From: an uncultured Senegalimassilia sp.
Lineage (GTDB): Bacteria > Actinomycetota > Coriobacteriia > Coriobacteriales > Eggerthellaceae
DNA: 26,854 nucleotides
Direction: 5' to 3'
Assembly: GCA_937925385.1 (NCBI GenBank)
Contig: CALEWN010000185.1
Span: 1-26,854 of the forward strand
Positions within the stretch are counted from its first letter, which is position 1. Each line of letters starts with the position of its first letter. Shown in pieces: positions 7,601-13,297 of the stretch. Position numbers and translations under genes: made by a program. The notes under the pieces are model-generated. The model saw only the letters and a list, made by a program, of their open reading frames with translations, was not told the DNA's origin and ran no database searches.

Positions 7601-9042
7601 CAGCTCCTGCCGCGAATGATGTTGTGGCTGCGGGCACGACCGCGGGCGTCGGGGTTGCGGGCGATTCCGCAACGCCTGCGCAGGCGGCGACGGGCGATGA
7701 TCTTGCTGGCAATGCTGCTGATGGTGCGGCGAATGCCGACGGCGCTGGCCAAGGTGCGGTTCCTGTGAGCGACGATGCGGTTGGGCTTGCTGCGGCGGGC
7801 GGCGCTGAGCCTGCAGCGGTTGACGCCGCTTCCGGCACAAGCGATGCGACTCCGAGCGGCAATGCGAGCGATCAACCGACGGCTCCCGTGGCTTCCAGCA
7901 ATGCTGTAGCGGCTGCCAATGCGGCAACCGATAATGCGGCGGCGAGCGTTCAGAGTGCTGCTCCCGCGGCGCAAACTGCCACGGTTCGCTCCCATGTGTT
8001 CACCTATACGATTACCGAAACCGGCAGCGCGCCTGGTGTTACCAACGACACCAGCGTGAAAACGGTGAGCTTCAAGGTGACCGATAACGGCAAGGGCGAG
8101 CTGACGGTTGAACGTGTCGGCGACGAGACCAAGCCGATGTTCGAGTTCACCAATGCGTACAGCGTTACCCCCGTTGATTCGAGCGTAACCAGCCAGATTA
8201 CGGTCTCGAAGTCGCTCGTGGGGCGCGAGCTGGTCGAGGGCGAGTTCCTTTTCGAGCTTGTTGAAAACGGTCAGGTTGTGGCGCGGGGCGCGAATGACGC
8301 TGCGGGCAACGTGGCCATGAGCGCGGTTACGTATACGACGGCTGGCGAGCACGACTACGTTCTGCGCGAGGTGGGCGCTGGCACGACGCATAATGGCGTG
8401 ACGTTCGACGGCAAATCAATCGCGATTCACACGAAAGTGGTCGATAACGGCGAAGGTAGCTTGGTGGTTGAGCATGCGTTCGCTACGGATGATGTCAATG
8501 CTACGTTTGTGAATACGTATGCGCACGGTACGACGAGTGTGGTGCTTGGCGCAACGAAGGTGTTGAGCGGCAAGGCCTTGGCCGATGGCCAGTTCACCTT
8601 TGTGCTGACCGCGGAAGACGGTACGGTTTATCAGGCGAAGAACGATGCTGCGGGATCGGTTGCGTTCCCCGCGCTGACGTTTGCGGAACCTGGTACCTAC
8701 GTGTATACGATTTCCGAGGTGAACGACAAGCAAGCGAATGTGACCTACGATACCGCGACGTATAACGTTGTCGTGAACGTGGTCGACGATGGCCAGGGGA
8801 ATTTGGTCGCGACGGTGGCTTACGATGGTGGCGCGGCCCCGACGTTCAAGAATTCCTATACCGAGCCGCCTGCTCCTGCGCCCACGCCGGGCGGTGGCGC
8901 AACGACGCCGAAGAATCCGGTTGTGAAGCTGTTCTCGAAGACGGCTGACGATGCCGGGTTGATGCTTGGCGCGGCTGCGGTTGCGGCTGGGCTTGCGCTG
9001 GTGGTTTGCGGCGCGGCTGCTTGCTGGCGTCGTCGCAGCTAG
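1687..9042 (+). CDS. Giant vWA adhesin with tandem pilin-type isopeptide domains
   Basis: This 2451-residue secreted protein begins with a signal peptide (1-27, cleavage after ALA). A von Willebrand A domain covers about 119-372 with a full MIDAS: DASGS at 126-130, Thr229 and Asp257. A connecting region follows to about 700, then one DUF5979-like Ig-type domain (about 700-837). Ten FctA/Spy0128-type repeats follow, beginning near residues 840, 991, 1158, 1294, 1444, 1584, 1738, 1880, 2159 and 2279. Most carry Lys in K-T-L-x-G-R, Glu in Y-x-I-x-E and Asn in F-x-N-x-Y, the triad that forms Lys-Asn isopeptide bonds in this family. Repeat 8 is split by an Ala-rich block (about 1954-2099). The C-terminus has a Pro-rich linker, the sequence LFSKTADDA, a hydrophobic helix and WRRRS, but no LPXTG. 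Its likely role is a proteolysis-resistant surface stalk binding host or matrix ligands. Ribosome site GAAGGAGG precedes the ATG. Confidence 0.9.
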   Translation: MKRLKMAIAALLAFALLPLIGSTALADESSASSRAEQIRAAANIETIADASTMGDWSGVVENTTQNIGRIWTDKTVSTNDIDISGAMSATVSKDDSDFITALSVLSSTSNIASTSTTPLDIVLVLDASGSMDDSMTGGKRIDALKNAANAFIDEIATQNAGISDASKQHQVSIVKFAGKKSSKVGNDTYREDGYVYNYSQVMKNMTACSETTKSSFKDTINAIKSAGATNAAAGMELAHGQTSKRSDAKKIVIFFTDGTPTTQSEFSNVVASDAIAAAKTMKDAGASVYTIGIFKDANPKADVNTATNENKFMQAASSNYPAAAYTYTQYWWGGEWKWSFGNRAEGSDFYKSASSASELSKIFEDISKEIVKGAGYPTDAREGFEMSDGYITFDDSLGSYMQVDAFKAIVVNNHVFSDATKTTTDTADTYTFEGTTELNGKTASLGNIVITVTKSSDMAVGDKVQVKVPAGLIPLRNFNVNETAGTMTVSDTYPLRVFFTSSIKPDALAFVANPDEAMAKYIADNTKDGKVNFYANAFTPGAALGDAVSHFNPSKGNAYYYFTSDTPIYADEACTQPATRGAIAAGGTHYYQNHFFAMGEGGKAVEKTEVISFPPGTAEQFSGALAYDASGNAYFKAGTARLTYIDELAKSKAENITGTATDVLNPKWNSETSTSAATTVIPHLGNNGKLSVEIPGTLAVSKTLDMPEGFDAAAYSDKSFDFELTVEAAAGKTLHAEVKNAAGDVCGDPFELTFDENGKATHSIKADETLYVYGVAPNAAYSVEELLNVPADDGSLTHANPGFSQTSPADVEGKAIAATGTVVAGEVAKAEFVNTYAAQGTLEGSTALAGAKILNGRAWLSSDKFAFLLKDANTSVVAPMPEGASDGVARLEGTQLEGTPAGTQVGFHFGDIVYTQPGTYIYQVYESEENSTVNPGVSMSQALYEVKVVVADKHDGTLSVESVMTKLADDNGVEFKTPEAAELAAFTNTFSDQSVTWNPSGTKTWNDATGQRTLESGMFFVMVKTTDASAPLPEGDGVEVVTGKTAAGVDYRGVVSTVSASGSIAFPQATFNLSDLGDAKSKEYVYEISEVVKVDNAWVDAKDLAAGQGLPGVTYDPTVWQAIVTVKGADAHIELSVAYSKQGATTDAKAFAFENSYRPEPAVATISGTKVFQGRAMTEAESFGFSLVPANKAATDAPGADFAKQATVSGLANDVPKTFSFDKLSFAKPGTYTFKMVENAYCGKALNSEAAQSSHIAFDTHECLVTVKVTDDHSGTLQAEVSYDGGATFTNVYSEEKTYGSFGGLAVEKTLNGRTMHAGEFAFNIEGADDASKALLKRVDENCGGVLQFSNPNDRAAGVADVMRPIDDITFTQVDAGKTFEFAVSEVVPGDDGKLAGVTYDGATHVVKIVVSLKGGMSLDVATYVDGKLVESGTPTVAFRNTYAPANTEYATTNFGLNKILEGRDWTENDSFSFEIQAETKGAPMPSGGATATVQPTSAKDGEAVAFDFGSIRFTADDMVIDGSAVTSKTFVYAVREIVPNPAKAGIQYSTNVAKIYVTVTDDGEGHLVATSSTENGTFVNKYETSLNYTAAGGLTLTKTLNGRDMTQGQFRIQVVPHDEASAAVLGLLMNGKVFDMPAAKDGKAASVPVCSDVEFTQLDAGKTFTYTVSELGDAGNGYTFDTAVRTVTISVSDDPATATLTATTMVSGGPDAATYTYKTGDSPAADAAKVSFTNSYSASGSVDVNATKTLSGRALVEGEFAFGMQYAEGEAAGSDVLMATMATNAADGVVAFDTLNFDTAKLNELVAKRSATKETNDRGIVTWTIPCIAYEKTDGLSDRGITATTQQISFAIKAVDNGSGTLAVTIETGEKGLAFENTYGAGDASVSVTGVKHLSRAEGLTPGDITDKFTFSITANEDGAPMPERVTATNDVNGSIDFGKIVFTLDALNKALGTTQQGATADTGVVSIQSAAPAANDVVAAGTTAGVGVAGDSATPAQAATGDDLAGNAADGAANADGAGQGAVPVSDDAVGLAAAGGAEPAAVDAASGTSDATPSGNASDQPTAPVASSNAVAAANAATDNAAASVQSAAPAAQTATVRSHVFTYTITETGSAPGVTNDTSVKTVSFKVTDNGKGELTVERVGDETKPMFEFTNAYSVTPVDSSVTSQITVSKSLVGRELVEGEFLFELVENGQVVARGANDAAGNVAMSAVTYTTAGEHDYVLREVGAGTTHNGVTFDGKSIAIHTKVVDNGEGSLVVEHAFATDDVNATFVNTYAHGTTSVVLGATKVLSGKALADGQFTFVLTAEDGTVYQAKNDAAGSVAFPALTFAEPGTYVYTISEVNDKQANVTYDTATYNVVVNVVDDGQGNLVATVAYDGGAAPTFKNSYTEPPAPAPTPGGGATTPKNPVVKLFSKTADDAGLMLGAAAVAAGLALVVCGAAACWRRRS
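7546..7983 (+). repeat. Ala-rich low-complexity insert flanked by direct repeats, inside adhesin repeat 8
   Basis: Residues about 1954-2099 are Ala/Gly/Asp/Ser/Thr-rich with no predicted fold, interrupting an isopeptide domain between its IVFTLDALNKAL strand and its FTYTITE strand. Near-identical peptides SIQSAAPAA (nt 7588-7614) and SVQSAAPAA (nt 7945-7971) bracket most of it, 119 codons apart. Reading frame is preserved. Confidence 0.65.
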
Positions 9043-9065
9043 CGAAGGGCGAGCAGCATTAAACG

Positions 9066-9100
9066 GAACGGCCCCGAGGACTCGGGGCCGTTCTGCGTTT
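9066..9100 (+). terminator. Terminator of the adhesin gene
   Basis: A perfect 13-bp stem (9066-9078 with 9081-9093) is followed by TGCGTTT. It lies 23 nt after the stop codon. Confidence 0.75.
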
Positions 9101-9172
9101 AGGTGCCGAAGTTCTTATTGCTCGCGAGGGACGAGCGATTGTTCCGCGTTTGGGTGACGAAATTCTTATTAT
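9095..9172. repeat. Imperfect 27-bp direct repeat, period 51
   Basis: GCGTTTAGGTGCCGAAG... at 9095-9121 recurs as GCGTTTGGGTGACGAAA... at 9146-9172 with about four or five differences. It lies between the adhesin terminator and the tRNA promoter and codes for nothing recognisable. Confidence 0.5.
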
Positions 9173-9247
9173 GATCGAGAAGCAACTGCCGATTTGGCTT
9201 CGATTGTGAAGAACTGGTGATTGGCGGGTATTCTCGGAAATTCGGTC

Positions 9248-9275
9248 TTGCATTAATCGCCGAGGCTGGTAATAT
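9248..9275 (+). promoter_or_regulatory. Promoter of tRNA-fMet
   Basis: TTGCAT (9248-9253), a 16-bp spacer and TAATAT (9270-9275) precede the tRNA by about 30 nt. Confidence 0.6.
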
Positions 9276-9304
9276 ATTTTCTTGCCTTAAGGCACCTAAC
9301 ATAT

Positions 9305-9382
9305 TGCGGGGTGGAGCAGTCTGGTCAGCTCGTCGGGCTCATAACCCGAAGGTCATCGGTTCAAATCCGGTCCCCGCGACCA
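9305..9382 (+). tRNA. Initiator tRNA-Met (CAT), CCA encoded
   Basis: The sequence folds as a full cloverleaf with anticodon CAT in loop CTCATAA. Initiator hallmarks are present: three G-C pairs closing the anticodon stem (GGG/CCC) and the A11-T24 D-stem pair. The 3' CCA is encoded (9380-9382). With the standard 7-bp acceptor, position 1 is T and position 72 is G. Bacterial initiators normally have an unpaired C1/A72, so this is a weak wobble instead. Confidence 0.92.
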
Positions 9383-9390
9383 AAAGTTTC

Positions 9391-9429
9391 AGCAGGTCAG
9401 AACGGTAAAAGTTCTGACCTGCTTTTTTA
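9391..9429 (+). terminator. Terminator of tRNA-fMet
   Basis: A perfect stem of at least 12 bp (9392-9403 with 9411-9422) is followed by TTTTTTATTTT, a textbook intrinsic terminator. Confidence 0.92.
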
Positions 9430-9600
9430 TTTTCGGCTCTCGAATTCGCCCCGGGGAAGAATTTGAGAAGAATGCGTTCCCGTCGCGCAGGCGCGTTCCA
9501 GCTGTGTGCGTGACGTGTGGCACGATGGAGATGGGCGCGTGCCGACCTTCCCATGGGAGGGCAGGCCAAACGGCAAGTCGTAACCGACCTGATTGAAGTT

Positions 9601-9653
9601 ACTCATTGTACTGAGTAAAAATACTCAGTACAATGAGTAAAAATACTCAGTAC
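9601..9653 (+). promoter_or_regulatory. Promoter embedded in a perfect inverted repeat
   Basis: ACTCATTGTACTGAGT (9601-9616) and its exact reverse complement (9623-9638) are separated by AAAAAT. A second AAAAAT leads to a third partial copy, ACTCAGTAC (9645-9653). Within the palindrome TTGTAC (9606-9611), a 17-bp spacer and TACAAT (9629-9634) make a strong promoter. By symmetry the same boxes exist on the minus strand. A regulator bound here would cover the promoter completely. Confidence 0.65.
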
Positions 9654-9674
9654 GAGAAGAATACGGGTTCTGGA

Positions 9675-10871
9675 ATGTTTGAGCGGCATTATGTGAAAAC
9701 CATCGTCGATAGGATCTCCGAAGCAAATAACCCGCTTATGCAGGTTGTCGTTGGGCCTCGTCAAACAGGCAAGAGCACGATGCTTGGTCAGGCTTTGGCG
9801 AAAGTCGACATGGAGCATTTTTTCATAAGTGCAGATGACGCTATCGTTCCGAGTGAAGAATGGCTTCAGGTCGAATGGCAACAGGCTCGAAACGCCACGC
9901 GGTTGGGGTCGCGTCCTGTGGTGCTTGTCGTTGACGAGATTCAAAAGGTGCCCCATTGGTCGCTCGTCGTTAAGTCACTCTACGATGCCGATCGGCGAAA
10001 CGACATGCCGGTTCGGGTTGTTTTAAGCGGCTCGTCGTCGCTTCTGCTGCACAAGGGACTGGAAGATTCCCTCATGGGGCGCTTTGAGATTATTCATTCT
10101 CCGCATTGGAGCTATTCGGAATGCTTCCAGGCGTTCGGTTTCTCGTTTGATGATTACCTTTATTACGGCGGCTACCCTGGCGCAGCGCGATTTGCGAGCG
10201 ACGATACTCGCTGGATTTCGTATATTCGTGAAGCGATTATTGAGCCAACGATTTCGCAAGACGTTTTGGCCCTTGAAGATATTCGCAAGCCGGCGCTTAT
10301 GAGGGCGCTTTTCCGGCTCGGCGCAACGTATTCAGCGCAAGAACTCTCGTATACCAAGATGCTTGGACAGCTGCAAGATGCGGGCAACACGGTGACGGTT
10401 GCGCATTATCTCGATTTGCTTGATAAAGCGGGAATGCTTTGCGGCATTCAGAAATACGATGCCAAAGAGGTGAGGCGCAGAAAATCGTCGCCACGTTTCA
10501 TGGTGTACGACACCTCGCTTATGACGGCATCGTCGGGAATTGAGAAATCGAGATATTTGGGCGAGCCCGATTTGCGCGGCCATTTGGTCGAATCGGCGGT
10601 TGGCGCACGGCTTCTCGCGCGGGCGTCCGAAGAGGGCCTGGGCGTGTATTGGTGGCGTGAGGGGACGAAAGAGGTTGACTTCGTCGTTTCGAAGGGCTTT
10701 GATTCGCTTTCGGCTATTGAAGTGAAAAGCGGCAAAGAAAAGGGTCAGAGCGGGATGGCCGATTTCCTGTCTGCCCATCCGAGTGCGAAGCGAATCGTTG
10801 TTGGCGGCGCGGCGTCTGGCGCATGCGGCGTCGAGGAATTCCTCAAAGATGAGGTGGAATTGTTCTATTAG
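9675..10871 (+). CDS. ATP-binding protein, AAA_14 plus DUF4143
   Basis: This is a member of the widespread AAA_14/DUF4143 ATPase family, whose cellular role is unsettled. Counting from the ATG at 9675, Walker A (GPRQTGKST) is at residues 27-35 and Walker B (VVLVVDEIQ) ends in Asp87-Glu88. An SGSSS sensor-like stretch follows, then the DUF4143 domain. Its end holds EVDFVV...AIEVKSG, a D...ExK pattern typical of PD-(D/E)XK-like folds. An upstream ATG at 9633 adds 14 residues but overlaps the predicted -10 and lies inside the inverted repeat. Family members usually start MFxRxY, which matches 9675. Neither start has a good ribosome site. The gene stands alone between tRNA-fMet and a bidirectional terminator, like a single-gene insertion. 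Confidence 0.82.
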   Translation: MFERHYVKTIVDRISEANNPLMQVVVGPRQTGKSTMLGQALAKVDMEHFFISADDAIVPSEEWLQVEWQQARNATRLGSRPVVLVVDEIQKVPHWSLVVKSLYDADRRNDMPVRVVLSGSSSLLLHKGLEDSLMGRFEIIHSPHWSYSECFQAFGFSFDDYLYYGGYPGAARFASDDTRWISYIREAIIEPTISQDVLALEDIRKPALMRALFRLGATYSAQELSYTKMLGQLQDAGNTVTVAHYLDLLDKAGMLCGIQKYDAKEVRRRKSSPRFMVYDTSLMTASSGIEKSRYLGEPDLRGHLVESAVGARLLARASEEGLGVYWWREGTKEVDFVVSKGFDSLSAIEVKSGKEKGQSGMADFLSAHPSAKRIVVGGAASGACGVEEFLKDEVELFY

Positions 10872-10919
10872 CCTGTCGTTTTGTCGTTGCTTGCTGCGCC
10901 GAAACCGGCTCGTTTATCA

Positions 10920-10953
10920 AAAGGCCGATTTCGAATTTCCGGAATCGGCCTTT
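10920..10953. terminator. Bidirectional terminator between convergent genes
   Basis: AAAGGCCGATT pairs with AATCGGCCTTT, extended by a wobble pair. On the minus strand TTTTGATAA follows the stem and on the plus strand TTTGCTG. It serves the ATPase gene and the lipoprotein gene ending at 11016. Confidence 0.75.
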
Positions 10954-11015
10954 GCTGCTGTTGAGCGATAACGCTATGCAGGCCTCATTTGTATTTGAAC
11001 GGTCGCGGCGTCTCG

Positions 11016-12005
11016 TTACTTCAAAGTTACCATTTCGAACATGGGCAGGGCATCTTCCCAGGTGAGATTGCTGTTAGCATAGATGCTGACCGTCGTGCCG
11101 TTCGATGCTTCGGCATACAGGTACGTGGCGCCATGCGTAGCGACGAAGCGCGTCCACGTCACGCCATTGATTTCGACTTCGTCAATCTCGCCGCCACCCA
11201 TGTTGTTCTGGGCGAGCTTGGCTTCACCCATCGGGTCTTTGGAGGCGGTGTACACGTCGACGTGTCCATCATCTACGGCATCGAGGCTGAATTCGGCATC
11301 GCTGTGCTTCTCGTCCATTTCGGTAAGCGTCCAGCCATCGGCGGCCTTCGCGCTATAGGTTTCGAAATCGACGCCGCCAAGGGCCTTGATTTCGTCGGCC
11401 TTTTCCTTAACTGCCTTGTATTCGTCGGTCTCGCATCCCGTGGTATCGAAGTGCATCACGCTGGGGTTGGTGCCGCCCGATACGTCATTCTCGAATTCGA
11501 CGATAATAGGTCCGTAATAGTTGTTGTCAACGACCCAGAAATACACCCACTCAACGCTTTCGCCAGGTGCGATGGTCGGGTTGCCCTCTGTTTGGGCGTC
11601 TTTGCAAAGCTCCGCCGGCGGGGTTTCGATTTCTTCGACATACGCGGTGAATGTATTGAAGATACTATCGCCCGGTTCAAGGTTGCCGGGAGCAGCATTC
11701 GTGGTGAAGCTGAAGCGATCGAGCGGCTTGTCGCTCGTGTTTGTGATGCGTACGCGCAGCCAGAAGCCGTCTTGCTCGTAGAACTCGCCGCGATAGTACG
11801 TGCCATCGGCGAGTGATTCGACGGTGAAGCCCTCGACTTCAATCTTCTGGGATTCGTAGGCCGATTTGCTGGCGGCGGCATCGCCGCCCGATTCGCTCTG
11901 CTCGCCGCCGCCACCGCCGCATGCAACCATCGTGCATGCAAGCGCCGCGGACAATGCAACTGCGGGCACGCCCAGCAGAATCTTCTTCGTCATGGGTTTC
12001 ATCAT
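11016..12005 (-). CDS. Secreted lipoprotein of unknown function
   Basis: About 329 residues. A lipoprotein signal peptide ends in T-M-V-A-C with lipid cysteine at about residue 29, followed by a Gly-rich stretch and a Ser/Ala linker. The first half of the mature protein looks like an all-beta domain (GFWLRVRITNTSDKPLDRF..., a pattern seen in extracytoplasmic DUFs that carry surface Ig-like folds). The last 80 residues form a second beta-rich module (VEINGVTWTRF...TYLYAEASNGTTVSIYA). I do not recognise a catalytic motif. The start is ambiguous: ATGs at 12026, 12011 and 12005 share the frame. AAGGAAG at 12020-12014 has best spacing to 12005. It is a single gene, anchored on the outer face of the membrane. 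Confidence 0.75.
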   Translation of the reverse strand: MMKPMTKKILLGVPAVALSAALACTMVACGGGGGEQSESGGDAAASKSAYESQKIEVEGFTVESLADGTYYRGEFYEQDGFWLRVRITNTSDKPLDRFSFTTNAAPGNLEPGDSIFNTFTAYVEEIETPPAELCKDAQTEGNPTIAPGESVEWVYFWVVDNNYYGPIIVEFENDVSGGTNPSVMHFDTTGCETDEYKAVKEKADEIKALGGVDFETYSAKAADGWTLTEMDEKHSDAEFSLDAVDDGHVDVYTASKDPMGEAKLAQNNMGGGEIDEVEINGVTWTRFVATHGATYLYAEASNGTTVSIYANSNLTWEDALPMFEMVTLK

Positions 12006-12026
12006 TCCCATCACTTCCTTTCGCAT

Positions 12027-12350
12027 CGCGATAAAAGTGCTCTCCCTTCGGCGTCCATCGCGCCAGTTCGGCTTTCAAAGCGATTGTGCTGCGTTCGCCA
12101 GCGCGCGCGAAGTACTCTGCGGCCCAAATGGTGAGCGCGCAAAGTCCCAAACGGCCAAAAGAGGAAGCGGTGGTTTTTTGGATGGTTGGCTTGCCGACGA
12201 AGCGGTCGGGCGATTCGTTGATGCCCGTGAAGCGCCTCTGGGTAGCCACCCTTCTCGTTCTGTCACCGACGAGCATGCTGTATGGTCGCGCTCATCGGAT
12301 TGCGGACACTTGAGCGTATGTGTGGGGAATGGGTTCTGATACCATCCGTG
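12027..12350. other. Intergenic region without a supported gene
   Basis: Between the divergent lipoprotein and carbonic anhydrase genes lie several overlapping open frames on both strands, none with a ribosome site or recognisable product. A frame on the minus strand (12276 inward) runs into the lipoprotein in another frame and has unremarkable composition. TGATACCAT at 12337-12345 could be an extended -10 for the carbonic anhydrase gene. Confidence 0.3.
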
Positions 12351-12384
12351 AACCATGTCGCGCATTTCCCGTTGCGACATGGTT
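12351..12384 (+). promoter_or_regulatory. Perfect 11-bp inverted repeat just upstream of the carbonic anhydrase gene
   Basis: AACCATGTCGC (12351-12361) and GCGACATGGTT (12374-12384) flank a 12-nt loop and end seven bases before the ribosome site AGGGAGG. It could be an operator or a leader hairpin. No U-tract follows, so it is not a terminator. Confidence 0.5.
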
Positions 12385-12403
12385 AAGAAGAGGGAGGAAC
12401 ACC

Positions 12404-12925
12404 ATGATCATCGAATTCAAAGGCATGCGTCCTGATGTGGAGAAAGCTACGTTCATCGCCGACAGCGCCACGCTTTCCGGCGATATTCATTTGGCGGAAA
12501 ACACTTCCGTATGGTTCGGCGCATCGGTGCGTGCCGAAGTCGCGTCCATCACCATCGGCCGCGACAGCAACGTGCAGGACAACGCCATGCTTCATGCCGA
12601 TTACGATCTGCCCATCATCATTGGCGAGCGCGTGTCGGTGGGGCACAACGCCATCGTGCACGGTGCCACCATCGAGGACGACGTTATTGTGGGCATGCAT
12701 GCCACGGTTATGAACGGTGCCCATGTCGGTCGCGGTTCCATTATCGCCGCGGGCGCGCTGGTCAAAGAGCATGCCGTGATTCCCGAGCGCTCGCTGGTCG
12801 CGGGCGTTCCTGGCGTGGTCAAGCGCACGTTTACCGAAGAAGAGCTTCAGCGCCAGAAGAAAAATGCGGCGGTGTATACCGATGACGCGAGCGAGTACGC
12901 CAACAACGTCAAAATTGTAGGCTAG
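12404..12925 (+). CDS. Gamma-class carbonic anhydrase family protein
   Basis: A 173-residue left-handed beta-helix protein made of hexapeptide repeats. The three metal-binding histidines of gamma carbonic anhydrases are in place: His64 (AMLHAD), His81 (VGHN) and His86 (IVHG), and trimers would bind one metal per interface. The acidic loop of the archaeal Cam enzyme is absent, as in the CamH/YrdA-type members. Activity on CO2/bicarbonate is therefore likely but not certain. The start at 12404 follows AGGGAGG by six bases; a longer frame from 12320 lacks a ribosome site. It appears monocistronic and cytosolic. Confidence 0.9.
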   Translation: MIIEFKGMRPDVEKATFIADSATLSGDIHLAENTSVWFGASVRAEVASITIGRDSNVQDNAMLHADYDLPIIIGERVSVGHNAIVHGATIEDDVIVGMHATVMNGAHVGRGSIIAAGALVKEHAVIPERSLVAGVPGVVKRTFTEEELQRQKKNAAVYTDDASEYANNVKIVG

Positions 12926-12984
12926 CGAGTTCCGAGGCGGTTTGATTCGCTGCGAATAGTGCGTCGCATCGGTCCCCAGGAGCC

Positions 12985-13049
12985 GAAAGGCATCTTTTTC
13001 GATGCCTTCGAACCGAATGATCGTCTCGCTTTGGCGCCTTCGAACCGAA
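12985..13049. repeat. Hairpin and 14-bp direct repeat after the carbonic anhydrase gene
   Basis: AAGGCATC and GATGCCTT flank TTTTTC near 12986-13008, a possible weak terminator. GCCTTCGAACCGAA is repeated exactly at 13004-13017 and 13036-13049. Confidence 0.4.
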
Positions 13050-13131
13050 GTCGCCTTGTTTCGGCTTTCGTGCCTGTCCTAACGATTTTCGGCTTGTATC
13101 GTTGCTTTTTGCGCGTGCTCTGAAATTTCGG

Positions 13132-13160
13132 TTTGCGCTTTCGGAAACATCGGGTATAAT
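13132..13160 (+). promoter_or_regulatory. Promoter of tRNA-Leu
   Basis: TTTGCG (13132-13137), a 17-bp spacer and a consensus TATAAT (13155-13160) end 10 bases before the tRNA. Confidence 0.7.
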
Positions 13161-13170
13161 TCGATTTCGC

Positions 13171-13254
13171 GCCCGAGTGGCGGAATGGCAGACGCGGCGG
13201 TCTCAAAAACCGTTGTCGAAAGACGTGCGAGTTCGACTCTCGCCTCGGGCACCA
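13171..13254 (+). tRNA. tRNA-Leu (CAA), CCA encoded
   Basis: A perfect 7-bp acceptor stem (GCCCGAG/CTCGGGC), anticodon loop CTCAAAA, a class II variable arm (GTC-GAAA-GAC), a perfect T-stem (GCGAG/CTCGC) and an encoded CCA. The CAA anticodon reads UUG. Confidence 0.95.
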
Positions 13255-13263
13255 TTCGTAATC

Positions 13264-13296
13264 AACGGCCCCGCATCCGCGGGGCCGTTTTCATTT
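13264..13296 (+). terminator. Terminator of tRNA-Leu
   Basis: AACGGCCCCGC pairs with GCGGGGCCGTT across ATCC and is followed by TTTCATTT. It ends just before the convergent kinase gene's stop codon and may stop that transcript too, though the minus-strand U-tract is weak. Confidence 0.85.
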
Positions 13297-13297
13297 C

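Noticed and set aside
4219..8391. 1390-codon minus-strand frame opposite the adhesin
   Set aside because: It is Arg/His-rich antisense to the repeats, a common artefact of GC-rich codon bias; the sense frame has signal peptide, vWA motif and repeats.
9430..9600. Small gene or regulatory RNA between the tRNA terminator and the palindrome
   Set aside because: No ribosome site, promoter or convincing structure was found.
11839..12276. 145-codon minus-strand frame overlapping the lipoprotein start
   Set aside because: No ribosome site, overlaps the lipoprotein signal region in a different frame and shows no family match.
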